This document shows, one piece after another, positions 1 through 10,650 of a stretch of DNA of 64,000 nucleotides. Numbering within the stretch: the stretch's first letter is position 1; each line of letters begins with the position of its first letter. This DNA comes from Sphingopyxis sp. (lineage in GTDB: Bacteria; Pseudomonadota; Alphaproteobacteria; Sphingomonadales; Sphingomonadaceae). The notes under the pieces are model-generated. The model saw nothing but the letters and a program-made list of their open reading frames with translations. It did no database searches and was not told where the DNA came from. Location: the NCBI GenBank assembly GCA_030148985.1, contig JASBSJ010000044.1, positions 19,007-83,006 of the forward strand. Direction: 5' to 3'. The position numbers and the translations under genes were made by a program.

Positions 1-230
1 ACCGCTTCCTGCTTCAGCCCGCGCGTCGCATAAAGTTCGAGCGCGCCGTCGCGCAGCAGGTAGATCGAGCAGACCTCGCTATCGAGACATTCGCCGATGA
101 TGCCGACGACCTGGTTGAGCTTGCCCTGCGCATTGACGCGCGATGCCATCACCTCGTGCAGCCGGGTCAATATGGTGCGCGCCGACTGGGCGGCCGACGA
201 GGGCGGGGGCGGGGCGTTGGTCATCGCCAT
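1..230 (-). CDS. ptsP: phosphoenolpyruvate-protein phosphotransferase PtsP, N-terminal GAF portion (truncated by window edge)
   Basis: Reverse strand reads MAMTNAPPPPSSAAQSARTILTRLHEVMASRVNAQGKLNQVVGIIGECLDSEVCSIYLLRDGALELYATRGLKQEAV, typical of the PtsP GAF domain. Confidence 0.75.
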   Translation of the reverse strand, partial: MAMTNAPPPPSSAAQSARTILTRLHEVMASRVNAQGKLNQVVGIIGECLDSEVCSIYLLRDGALELYATRGLKQEA

Positions 231-310
231 CCTGCTATCAGAAGGATGCGGCGCGCGCCAATACCCCGCGCGTGATTGCGCAATCTAATCCTGTGCGGCG
301 GCAGTCGGCG

Positions 311-1057
311 TCACTTGTTGGACGGCGGATCCGCGGGCGCGCTGGTCGATGTGGCTGTCGGGCCGACGGGGAATGCCGACGCGGTGGGTGCGGGCGCGCT
401 CATGATCGTCGGTCGCGGCGCATATTTGGCATCCCACGCGGCGACGTCGGCCTGATATTTCGCATAGGCCTCGTAAAATTCGTTGAAGGGCTCGTCGAGA
501 CGAAGCAGATGCGCGGGCGCCTGCTCAACGATCTGCGCGCTCGGGGTCGAGGACACGAGCTGGGCGATTTCGTTCGCGCGAGCGCAGAAGGCGCGCTGTG
601 CCGGCGGCTGCGCGAAATAGTTGAACAGCTGGGTCGACAGGCGGTCGCGCGCGGCGGTGCCGTTGGTCTTGGTTTGCTTGCCGAGTTCGCGGATCACCGT
701 CTTTTCGGTGGAGCGGATCGTCTTGCCATGCGCCTTGATGATATTGTTGTAGGCAGCGACCAGCGTGGCTTCTTCGAGTCCGCGGCACCCGATCGCCGCG
801 ACGTTGAGCCCGATCTTGAGCTGCCAGAAGGCGCGCTCGCCCGTCACGCCGCTGTTGGCGGTCACGAATTTACCGTCGATCCCGCGTCCGGGCAGGATCT
901 GCGTCAGCGACGCATTGCCCGGCGGCATCGGCCGCGGCGGGATGACGACGACCGGCGGTGCCGGGGGAGGCGGTGGAGGCGGGGGGGGCGGCTTGGGCGC
1001 ACAGGCAGCAACGCTCGCCAGCAGGCCAGCCAGGATGATCTTACGCGACAAATTCAT
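311..1057 (-). CDS. putative lipoprotein with proline-rich N-terminus, function unknown
   Basis: Start at MNLSRKIILAGLLASVAACAP (lipobox LASVAAC) followed by a poly-Pro run. Confidence 0.65.
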   Translation of the reverse strand: MNLSRKIILAGLLASVAACAPKPPPPPPPPPPAPPVVVIPPRPMPPGNASLTQILPGRGIDGKFVTANSGVTGERAFWQLKIGLNVAAIGCRGLEEATLVAAYNNIIKAHGKTIRSTEKTVIRELGKQTKTNGTAARDRLSTQLFNYFAQPPAQRAFCARANEIAQLVSSTPSAQIVEQAPAHLLRLDEPFNEFYEAYAKYQADVAAWDAKYAPRPTIMSAPAPTASAFPVGPTATSTSAPADPPSNK

Positions 1058-1091
1058 GATCCACTCCCCAACCGCAAAACAAGGTGCGGCA

Positions 1092-2096
1092 TCAACCCCG
1101 GGCGTGCAAGGCCGCTTCGGCCTGTTGCACCAGCGATGCGACGATTTCGGCCGCACTCTCTTCTTTCGATACCATACCGACAGATTGCCCTGCCATTAAC
1201 GACCCGTTTTCGACGTCGCCGTCGATCACGGCACGGCGAAGCGCGCCCGCCCAATAATGTTCGATTTCCAGCTGCGCTTCCATCATGTCGACCTCGCCCT
1301 TGTCGAGCTTGTTCGCGACTTCGCGCTGCTTGGCGGTAAAGGCTTCGGTGCCGGCATTCTTGAGCGCGCGGACCGGAATGACGGGCAGGCGCGGGTCGAT
1401 CTGCACACTCGCCACCGCTTCGCGCGCCGATGCGCGGAGGAAAGCCTTTTTGAAATTGGGATGTGCGATGCTCTCGGTCGCGCAGACGAAACGCGTGCCG
1501 AGCTGAACCCCCGATGCGCCCATTTCCAGATAGGCGGCAATCGCTTCGCCGCGGCCGATGCCGCCGGCGACAAAGACCGGAAGCTCATCGGCGAGCGAGG
1601 GCAGGATTTCCTGCGCCAATACGCTCGTCGAGACGGGGCCGATGTGGCCGCCGGCTTCCATCCCCTCGATCACCAGTGCATCGACGCCCGACCGGACGAG
1701 TTTCTTGGCAAGCGCGAGGGTGGGGGCGAAGCAGATCACCTTCGCACCCGACGCCTTGATCGCTTCGAGGCTGCCTTTGGGGGGCAACCCGCCCGCCAAT
1801 ACGACATGGCCCACGTTATGCTTGGCGCACACGTCGATCAGCTCGAAAAGCTGGGGGTGCATGGTAATAAGGTTGACGCCGAAATTGCGCGTCGCCAGCG
1901 TCTTGGTCGCCGCAATTTCGGCGTCCAGAAGCTCGGGCGTCATCGCGCCGCATGCGATCACGCCGAAACCGCCGGCGTTGCTGATCGCGCTGACCAGATG
2001 GCGTTCGGAAACCCAGCTCATTGCGCCGCAGAGGATGGCATAGTCGCTGCCGAGAAGCTCGGTCCCGCGGGCCATCAGGTCATGGATTTTGCTCAT
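1092..2096 (-). CDS. NAD(P)H-dependent flavin oxidoreductase / nitronate monooxygenase family
   Basis: 334 aa; MSWVSERHLVSAISNAGGFGVIACGAM and EGMEAGGHIGP motifs of the NMO family. Confidence 0.85.
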   Translation of the reverse strand: MSKIHDLMARGTELLGSDYAILCGAMSWVSERHLVSAISNAGGFGVIACGAMTPELLDAEIAATKTLATRNFGVNLITMHPQLFELIDVCAKHNVGHVVLAGGLPPKGSLEAIKASGAKVICFAPTLALAKKLVRSGVDALVIEGMEAGGHIGPVSTSVLAQEILPSLADELPVFVAGGIGRGEAIAAYLEMGASGVQLGTRFVCATESIAHPNFKKAFLRASAREAVASVQIDPRLPVIPVRALKNAGTEAFTAKQREVANKLDKGEVDMMEAQLEIEHYWAGALRRAVIDGDVENGSLMAGQSVGMVSKEESAAEIVASLVQQAEAALHARG

Positions 2097-2192
2097 TGAC
2101 GCCGCCTTTGCCAGCCCCGGCGTTGCGGCGCAATGGATTGCGATGACCCGACCTGCGGCTCGTCGTGCGGGAGACTCGGTTCGGCGCGCACG

Positions 2193-2220
2193 AAAAGGGC
2201 CGCCCCGGCGGGGCGGCCCC
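2193..2220 (-). terminator. Rho-independent terminator of the 51-aa Gln-rich ORF
   Basis: Reverse strand GGGGCCGCCCC-GCC-GGGGCGGCCC followed by TTTT. Confidence 0.7.
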
Positions 2221-2237
2221 TTCTGTGGGGCTGGGCG

Positions 2238-2393
2238 TCAGCGCTGCTGCGGGTTCTTGCCCTGGTCCTGGTCGGACCGCTGGCCGCCCTGCTGGCGATC
2301 CTGGCCACCCTGCTGTTGCTGCTGGCGGCGCTGCTCTTCGTCGCGATCCGCCTGCGGGTTTTTCTGGTTCTGCTCGTTGGGGTTGTTAGCCAT
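2238..2393 (-). CDS. 51-aa Gln/Asn/Arg-rich hydrophilic small protein (not in supplied ORF track)
   Basis: Reverse strand ATG...TGA encodes MANNPNEQNQKNPQADRDEEQRRQQQQQGGQDRQQGGQRSDQDQGKNPQQR; strong terminator immediately downstream. Confidence 0.6.
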   Translation of the reverse strand: MANNPNEQNQKNPQADRDEEQRRQQQQQGGQDRQQGGQRSDQDQGKNPQQR

Positions 2394-2559
2394 TTTCCAT
2401 CTCCTCTTTGCCGCGCCATGCCATCATGGTGCAGCACTGTATCAACACGAGGGTGCTCCCCAATGTTGCACCCCCATCGCCGGGGCGTGGCCGCGGCGGG
2501 ACAGGCCCCCCAATTTTCGCGCAACCGCTGCGTCTTTGATCGGTTCATTCGATGACTGA

Positions 2560-4941
<2,382 letters not shown>

Positions 4942-5003
4942 TCGCCGCGGCCGGTCCCGCATCATGCCGCGGGACCGAAAGCGGGGTCAGGACGACGCGT
5001 CGC

Positions 5004-5048
5004 GACCCGCCCCCGGGGACATGGGCCCGGGGGCGGGTCTTATTTTTG
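5004..5048 (+). terminator. Rho-independent terminator downstream of katG
   Basis: GACCCGCCCCCGGG-loop-CCCGGGGGCGGGTC followed by TTATTTTT. Confidence 0.75.
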
Positions 5049-5097
5049 GGGCTTAGGGTCATGTCCTTAAAGCGACAAAAGATTCGCATGGACGCGC

Positions 5098-5523
5098 TCA
5101 TATTGTCTCCTTTGTGGCTTTAGCGAAGCCGTCGTCGCGCAGCACGGCGTTCACGACCGTCATGTCGGGACCGCCGCTGACGTCGATCGCGCCGCCCTTC
5201 AGCACGCGGACGATCGTGACGCCGTTGAGCGCGCGGTCCATCGCGATGCTGAACTGATGCGTGCGCCCCGTCGCGATCGCGCGATCCCATGCGGCGGCGA
5301 AGCTGGCGGCGTCCGGCCGCTCACGCAGGCGATAGGCCGAGGCGCGGCCCATGCCGACCGCGCGCGCCGCCTTGCCAACCGAACCCATCGCTTCGAGCGC
5401 GCGAATGAAATTGGCCTGCGTTTCGGGTGTCCAGCCGTCGGCGCGGCGGCGGTCCCTCGGGACGGGGGTGAAGGCGAGGCAGGTGCCTGCGAGAAGCGGA
5501 GCGGGTGGGGCGGTGTGTTCCAT
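5098..5523 (-). CDS. hypothetical protein with helix-turn-helix-like N-terminal region
   Basis: 141 aa; WTPETQANFIRALEAMGSVGKAARAVGMGRASAYRLRER resembles an HTH/terminase-small-subunit-like segment. Confidence 0.6.
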   Translation of the reverse strand: MEHTAPPAPLLAGTCLAFTPVPRDRRRADGWTPETQANFIRALEAMGSVGKAARAVGMGRASAYRLRERPDAASFAAAWDRAIATGRTHQFSIAMDRALNGVTIVRVLKGGAIDVSGGPDMTVVNAVLRDDGFAKATKETI

Positions 5524-5600
5524 CGGCCAGTTTGAAGCATGGCGGAGTGAAGTAGGAAAGGCCTATTTTGATGTTGGATTTTGGGTGGGGAGCGGCCGAT

Positions 5601-5725
5601 CCTCCCCCGCAGGGGGAGGGGGACCATGCGAAGCATGGTGGAGGGGTACGGGCCCGCATCGGCCGCGTTCGGCCGATGGTACCCCTCCACCACCTTCGGT
5701 GGTCCCCCTCCCCGTTCCGGGGAGG
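5601..5725. repeat. intergenic palindromic repeat (CCTCCCCC...GGGGAGG type)
   Basis: CTCCCCCnnnGGGGGAGGGGGACCAT...GGTGGTCCCCCTCCCC arms around a GGTACCCCTCCACCACC-like core. Confidence 0.7.
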
Positions 5726-5758
5726 AACGCAACGGCAACAATCGGCCGAAACTCGCCG

Positions 5759-6301
5759 TCAGGCCAGCAACCCGCCCGCCAGCAGCATCGCCACGCGCAC
5801 GTCGATGCCGCAGCCTTCGGCGCGTTTTGCCGCAACGAAATCAGCGATCTCATCGAGCGGGACGCGGTGGACGGTGATGTCCTCGCCACCGACGCCGCCG
5901 CCGTCGCCGACCTTGGTCAACCCGGTCGCCACCAGCAGCGTGAAACTTTCGCTGACCATGCCCGGCGAGCTGTAGAATTCGCCGACGGTGCGCCATGTCG
6001 CGGCGCGATAGCCCGTTTCCTCTTCCAGCTCGCGCGCCGCGGCGACGTCGGCGGCTTCGCCCGCGCTGTCATCGCCAACGAGCCCGGCGGGCAGTTCGAG
6101 GCAGTTACGTTTCAGGGGCACGCGATATTGCTCGACCAAGATGACGTGGCGCCCGCCCGCATCTTCGTCGATCGCCAGGATCACCGCGGCGTGAATGCCG
6201 CGCGAGCGCGAGACATATTCCCAATTGCCCTGCTGTTTGACGGTGACGAAGCGGCCTTCCCAGCGCGTCTCGATGGGCGTGTCGGGGGCAGGGCGGGTCA
6301 T
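5759..6301 (-). CDS. NUDIX hydrolase (ADP-ribose pyrophosphatase-like)
   Basis: Nudix box AARELEEETGYRAATWRTVGEFYSSPG. Confidence 0.85.
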   Translation of the reverse strand: MTRPAPDTPIETRWEGRFVTVKQQGNWEYVSRSRGIHAAVILAIDEDAGGRHVILVEQYRVPLKRNCLELPAGLVGDDSAGEAADVAAARELEEETGYRAATWRTVGEFYSSPGMVSESFTLLVATGLTKVGDGGGVGGEDITVHRVPLDEIADFVAAKRAEGCGIDVRVAMLLAGGLLA

Positions 6302-6302
6302 G

Positions 6303-6989
6303 TCAGATTTCGATCAGCCGGTCGCACAGTTCGTTGGGATTGCCGTCGCTTTTCGGGAAATGTGTCGCAAGCACGGCGCCCACCTGTCGCACCGCCTCCG
6401 CCATGCCCTCGCCGGGCTGGCCCGCGCGGATACGCTCGATCAGCGCGGCCATCGCGTCGCCCCAGATGGTCGGCGCGACCTTCGATGCGATCGCCTCGTC
6501 GGCGACGATGTCGGCGCGATGCTCGGCGAGGCTGACGTAGAGGACGACGCCGGTGCGGCCCACCGTCTTGGCCTCGGTGCCGACCTTGAACAGATCGATG
6601 GCGCGCGCGCGGGCACGCGCGGCCTTGATCGACCGCGGCGTCAGCGCGAGGCGCAGCGGGCGCCACAGCAGGATCAGCCAGATGCCGATCCATTTGACGA
6701 CGCCAAAGGCGATGATCGTGCCCAGCCACTCGTTCGCGGTCGGTTCATGCCCCCAGCCGCCGCGCAAGGCATCGTAAAGGCCGCGATAGAAATCGGGGAA
6801 CAGCGCGACGAGCGACATGGCGAGGAAGGCGCCGACGCTGGCCCAGACGAGCGCGACATCGTCATAATCGCTCGACCGTGCGGCGATGATCGTGACGATC
6901 TCGCCATCGGTGTGGCGCTCGGCCGCCGCGACCGCATCGGTGACGATGCGATGGTCCTCGGCGCTCACATGGTTGACCTTGCGTGGCAT
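6303..6989 (-). CDS. TPM domain-containing membrane protein
   Basis: Start at MPRKVNHVSAEDHRIVTDAVAAAERHTDGEIVTIIAARSSDY; central TM helices; ends NPNELCDRLIEI. Confidence 0.75.
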   Translation of the reverse strand: MPRKVNHVSAEDHRIVTDAVAAAERHTDGEIVTIIAARSSDYDDVALVWASVGAFLAMSLVALFPDFYRGLYDALRGGWGHEPTANEWLGTIIAFGVVKWIGIWLILLWRPLRLALTPRSIKAARARARAIDLFKVGTEAKTVGRTGVVLYVSLAEHRADIVADEAIASKVAPTIWGDAMAALIERIRAGQPGEGMAEAVRQVGAVLATHFPKSDGNPNELCDRLIEI

Positions 6990-7000
6990 GTCCCGTGCTC

Positions 7001-7834
7001 CTACCAGCCGCCCGACGCGCCGCCGCCGCCGAAGCTGCCGCCGCCGCCCGAAAAGCCGCCGAAGCCACCGCCGCCACCGCCCCACGATGATCCGCCGCCG
7101 CCGCCCCAGCCGCCCCAATCGTCATTGTCGCCCCAGATGATGATCGGCGCCGCGCCCCATGGGCTGTCGCGGCGTCGCCGCCGTTTCTTGCCGCGCCCGC
7201 GGCTCGCGAACCAGGGGATGATGAAGAAGATGAGGATGATGAAGCCGAGGAAGAACAGTCCGCCGAAATTGCCGTCGTCGGCGCGGTCGCGTTCGGCGGC
7301 GGCCGCGGCTTGCGCCCGCGCCGCGGCTTCCTCGGGCGGCAGTTCGATCTGCTGCGCGATCGCGTTCACCCCGGCCTGGATGCCGCCGGGATAGTCGCCG
7401 TCCTTGAAACGCGGGGTGACCGTATCGCGAATGATCCGTCCCGACAGCGCATCGGTCAGCACGGGTTCGAGCCCCAGCCCGACCGCGATGTGCATCCGCC
7501 GCTCGTTCGGCGCGATCAGGAAAACGACGCCATCGTCGCGCTCGGCATCGCCGATCCCCCATTCGCGGCCAAGCCGATAGCCATAATCGGCGACATCGCG
7601 GCCCTCGAGATCGCTGACCGTCGCGACGACCAGCTGGTGCCCGGTGCGTTTTTCGAGGTCGAGCAACTGCGTATTGAGCGCGGCTTCTTCGGCCGCTGGG
7701 ATGATGTCCGCCTGATCGACGACGGGATTGCCCGCAAGCTTGGGGAAGGTCTGCGCAGCCGCGGGCATCGCGAGAAGCAGCAGCCCCGAAAGGGCCGCTG
7801 CCGCCAGCGAACGGAGAAAGGTGGGCGTGCCCAC
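7001..7834 (-). CDS. TPM domain-containing protein (YgcG-like) with signal peptide and Gly-rich C-terminus
   Basis: LAGNPVVDQADIIPAAEEAALNTQLLDLEKRTGHQLVVATV plus TM and a GGGGSFGGGGASGGW tail. Confidence 0.85.
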   Translation of the reverse strand: MGTPTFLRSLAAAALSGLLLLAMPAAAQTFPKLAGNPVVDQADIIPAAEEAALNTQLLDLEKRTGHQLVVATVSDLEGRDVADYGYRLGREWGIGDAERDDGVVFLIAPNERRMHIAVGLGLEPVLTDALSGRIIRDTVTPRFKDGDYPGGIQAGVNAIAQQIELPPEEAAARAQAAAAAERDRADDGNFGGLFFLGFIILIFFIIPWFASRGRGKKRRRRRDSPWGAAPIIIWGDNDDWGGWGGGGGSSWGGGGGGFGGFSGGGGSFGGGGASGGW

Positions 7835-7835
7835 C

Positions 7836-8432
7836 TTATTGCCCGAAATCGACCTTCGGCGCCTGGTTGGCGTTCGGCGTCACCGCGCGATACGGCGTCA
7901 TCGGCTCTGCGCCATGGACGATCTTGGCCCCGATGATGTCGGGGAAGGTGCGGATCGTCGTATTATAATCCTGCACCGCGGCGTTATAATCCTGCACCGA
8001 CACGTTGATGCGGTTTTCGGTGCCCTCGAGCTGCGTCATCAGGTCGGCGAAGCGCGCCTGGCTCTTGAGGTCGGGATAGGCTTCGACGGTGACGAGCAGG
8101 CGGCCGAGCGCGCTCGATACATTGCCCTGCGCCTGCTGGAACGCCTGCACCTTTGCGGGGTCTTCCAGATCGTCGGTGCTGAGCTTCACCTGCGTCGCCG
8201 ACGCGCGCGCCTGGATCACGCCTTCCAGCGTCGATTGTTCGATATTGGCGGCGCCCTTGGCGGTTTCGACGAGGTTGGGGATCAGGTCGGCGCGCCGCTG
8301 ATAGGCGGCCTCGACATTCGCCCATTTGGCCTTGGCGGCCTCTTCCTTGGTCGGCACGCTGTTGATGCCGCATGCGGACAGGCTCATCGCGGCGACAGGC
8401 AGGATCAACCAGCGGGCGTTGCGATAGGTCAT
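7836..8432 (-). CDS. lemA: LemA family protein
   Basis: NVEAAYQRRADLIPNLVETAKGAANIEQSTLEGVIQARASA; ends with AVTPNANQAPKVDFGQ. Confidence 0.92.
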   Translation of the reverse strand: MTYRNARWLILPVAAMSLSACGINSVPTKEEAAKAKWANVEAAYQRRADLIPNLVETAKGAANIEQSTLEGVIQARASATQVKLSTDDLEDPAKVQAFQQAQGNVSSALGRLLVTVEAYPDLKSQARFADLMTQLEGTENRINVSVQDYNAAVQDYNTTIRTFPDIIGAKIVHGAEPMTPYRAVTPNANQAPKVDFGQ

Positions 8433-8555
8433 GGTTATCAGGCTCCCTCCGGCGGCGTTTTGCCGCAACAATACACATAATAGGAAGCCGCTTGCCTTTG
8501 TGCAATCGCCGCGGCACGCTTTGCGGACGGGATCTGTCTTTCGGGGAGCGTCAAC

Positions 8556-8978
8556 ATGTTGGGCGAGTTCAGGGAATTCATCGCCAAGGGTAATGTCATG
8601 GACCTTGCGGTCGGTGTCATCATCGGCGGCGCTTTCGCGACCATCACGACCTCACTGACCGAAGATGTGATCATGCCGCTGGTGGGCGCGCTCTTTGGCG
8701 GGGTCGATTTCACCAGCAAATTTATCCTGCTTGGCAGCGTGCCCGACGGCGTATCGGCGACCGACTATGCCGCGCTCAAGGAAGCTGGAGTCGCAATGAT
8801 CGGTTATGGCGCGTTCATCACCGCGGTGATCAATTTCCTGATCCTGGCCTTCATCATCTTCCTGCTCGTCCGCTGGGTGAACCGCGTCGTTCGCAAGCAG
8901 GAGGCGGAGCCCGCGCCCGCGGGGCCGAGCGAGGTCGATCTGCTCACCGAAATTCGCGACGAATTGCGAAGGAAATAA
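8556..8978 (+). CDS. mscL: large-conductance mechanosensitive channel MscL
   Basis: [34 protein letters not shown]. Confidence 0.97.
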   Translation: MLGEFREFIAKGNVMDLAVGVIIGGAFATITTSLTEDVIMPLVGALFGGVDFTSKFILLGSVPDGVSATDYAALKEAGVAMIGYGAFITAVINFLILAFIIFLLVRWVNRVVRKQEAEPAPAGPSEVDLLTEIRDELRRK

Positions 8979-8985
8979 CCGCTTT

Positions 8986-9063
8986 CGTCATCCCGGCGAA
9001 GGCCGGGATCTCGCCGGTGCGTAAAGGGGATAGGGCGAGATCCCGGCCTTCGCCGGGATGACG
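8986..9063. repeat. inverted repeat CGTCATCCCGGCGAAGGCCGGGATCTC
   Basis: Near-perfect arms separated by a short loop between mscL and ssrA. Confidence 0.85.
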
Positions 9064-9149
9064 GTGGATAGGGGGCATGGTGACCCCCCTTTCCAAGCGC
9101 GGGCGGGTTTCCTATATGGGTCTTGTCGGTTTCGGCCGACTATGAGGAT

Positions 9150-9436
9150 AAATGGTGTCGTGGAATAGGCACAGCGGACCCGGGGGCAGTACCCGGCGGC
9201 TCCACCACAAACCCGCGTTTCTTCGATGGGCGCGCGGGTTTCTGACGGGGCCGAACCAGGATCGACGTGTGTTCAAAGACGATATTTTCTTCCGGGCTGA
9301 GTAACCCGTTCAAGGCTCAAAACCAATAGGTGCTAACGATAACGAAGCACTCGCTCTTGCTGCCTAACCGATAAGCCTCACGGCCTAAGGTTAGACAAAT
9401 AGAACGCGGTTCGGACCGAACCGGGCAACAGAATCG
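9150..9436 (+). ncRNA. ssrA: two-piece circularly permuted tmRNA (acceptor piece ending about 9207; coding piece beginning about 9247)
   Basis: Acceptor piece ends GGACCCGGGGGCAGTACCCGGCGGCTCCACCA; coding piece starts GGGGCCGAACCAGGATCGACG; tag ORF 9332-9367 encodes ANDNEALALAA-stop; GGGGCCG/CGGCTCC acceptor stem with G3:U70. Outer ends approximate. Confidence 0.9.
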
Positions 9437-9501
9437 GATACCAGCGGCTGGGGACGAGCCGGGCAACAGAATCGTCCCACCTTTCCCGCTATCGCCGATT
9501 T

Positions 9502-9562
9502 ATACGCATCATTATGCGCATGATTCTTGACGTTTCGCGTCCTCATGCGTATTATTATACAT
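9502..9562 (+). promoter_or_regulatory. hicAB promoter/operator
   Basis: TTGACG (9527-9532), 17-bp spacer, TATTAT (9550-9555); inverted ATACGCAT (9502-9509) / ATGCGTAT (9545-9552) and central ATGCGCAT (9514-9521). Confidence 0.6.
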
Positions 9563-9745
9563 ATGGAGCGCGACAGCAGGAAAATTGTCCGGCGGTTGGA
9601 GGATGAGGGATATGCCCTCGTGGCCACACGCGGATCGCACCATAAATTTCGAAAGGGCGCGGTCATGATCATCGTCCCGCACCCGAAGAAAGACCTGCCT
9701 GTCGGCACCGCTCGTGCGATCGCCAAAATGGCGGGATGGATTTGA
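9563..9745 (+). CDS. hicA: type II toxin-antitoxin HicA family mRNA interferase toxin
   Basis: MERDSRKIVRRLEDEGYALVATRGSHHKFRKGAVMIIVPHPKKDLPVGTARAIAKMAGWI; HicA GSHHKF motif. Confidence 0.92.
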   Translation: MERDSRKIVRRLEDEGYALVATRGSHHKFRKGAVMIIVPHPKKDLPVGTARAIAKMAGWI

Positions 9746-10152
9746 AGGAAGACGCAATGACCCACTATATCGGTGTCGTTCACAAGGATGCGGACAGCAG
9801 CTATGGCATCGCCTTTCCCGATCTTCCGGGCTGTTTTTCGGCGGGGGAAAGCCTGACCGAACTCGAACGCAATGCGATCGAGGCGCTGGAATTGTTTCTG
9901 GATGGCGAGGATATCGAGGCGTTTCCGGCCAGCGATATGACCGATATTCGAGCCGGCCTGTCGGAGGATGATCAGGGGGCCATGCTGATAGCCGTACCCT
10001 TCATGCGTTCGGGCGGCCGGACCGTGCGGGTGAACTTCACCGTCGATGCCGCGACGCTTGCGGCAATCGATGCCGCCGCCAAGCGGCGCAAACTGTCCCG
10101 CAGCGCCTTTTTGGTCAGCGCGGCGCATAATGAGATGAGCGGAGCGCATTGA
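9736..10152 (+). CDS. hicB: type II toxin-antitoxin HicB family antitoxin (start may be 9757)
   Basis: YGIAFPDLPGCFSAGESLTELERNAIEALELFLDG plus C-terminal ribbon-helix-helix-like segment; overlaps hicA end. Confidence 0.92.
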   Translation: MDLKEDAMTHYIGVVHKDADSSYGIAFPDLPGCFSAGESLTELERNAIEALELFLDGEDIEAFPASDMTDIRAGLSEDDQGAMLIAVPFMRSGGRTVRVNFTVDAATLAAIDAAAKRRKLSRSAFLVSAAHNEMSGAH

Positions 10153-10171
10153 AGTCGGCTTCGTAGCCGGA

Positions 10172-10582
10172 TCAGTGCGCGCTTTCGCAGTGGCGATGAT
10201 CGCCGAGGGCCTCGATCACGCGGCAGTCGGCGGCGGCGCCGCCGCGGCAACGGCCGACGATACGGGCGAGTTCGTCGCGCAGCGTCGTCAGTTGCGCGAT
10301 CTTGGCCTCCACCTGTGCCAGATGTCGGCTGGCGATGCGGTCGGCGTCCGTGCAATCGCGCGCGGGATCGTCCGACAGGTCGAGCAGCGAGCGGATTTCC
10401 TCGATCGTGAAGCCCAGATCGCGCGAATGGCGCACGAAGCTCAGCCGCGCGCGGTGCGCCTCGCCATAGCTGCGGTAATTGGCCGCGGTGCGCGCGGGCG
10501 CGGGCAGCAGGCCGATGCGCTCATAATAGCGGATGGTTTCGATGTTGGTGCCGGTGGCACGCGACAGTTCGCCGATTTTCAT
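10172..10582 (-). CDS. MerR family heavy-metal-type transcriptional regulator
   Basis: MKIGELSRATGTNIETIRYYERIGLLPAPARTAANYR; Cys/His-containing C-terminus. Confidence 0.9.
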   Translation of the reverse strand: MKIGELSRATGTNIETIRYYERIGLLPAPARTAANYRSYGEAHRARLSFVRHSRDLGFTIEEIRSLLDLSDDPARDCTDADRIASRHLAQVEAKIAQLTTLRDELARIVGRCRGGAAADCRVIEALGDHRHCESAH

Positions 10583-10585
10583 CGC

Positions 10586-10618
10586 TTGACCCTGTAGTTG
10601 ATACAGGGTGCATATAGG
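10586..10618 (+). promoter_or_regulatory. MerR-type promoter/operator
   Basis: TTGACC (10586-10591), 19-bp spacer, CATATA (10611-10616); perfect dyad ACCCTGTA-N5-TACAGGGT (10589-10609). Confidence 0.75.
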
Positions 10619-10650
10619 GTGCCGACTCGAAAGACCAAGGAGCTTTGACG

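Noticed and set aside
5098-5523. HTH protein as evidence of a prophage (terminase small subunit-like)
   Set aside because: Only one gene, with no other phage genes adjacent; insufficient to call a prophage.
9391-10149. 252-aa minus-strand ORF over hicAB and the tmRNA end
   Set aside because: Antisense to hicA/hicB, which have clear family motifs and a strong promoter.
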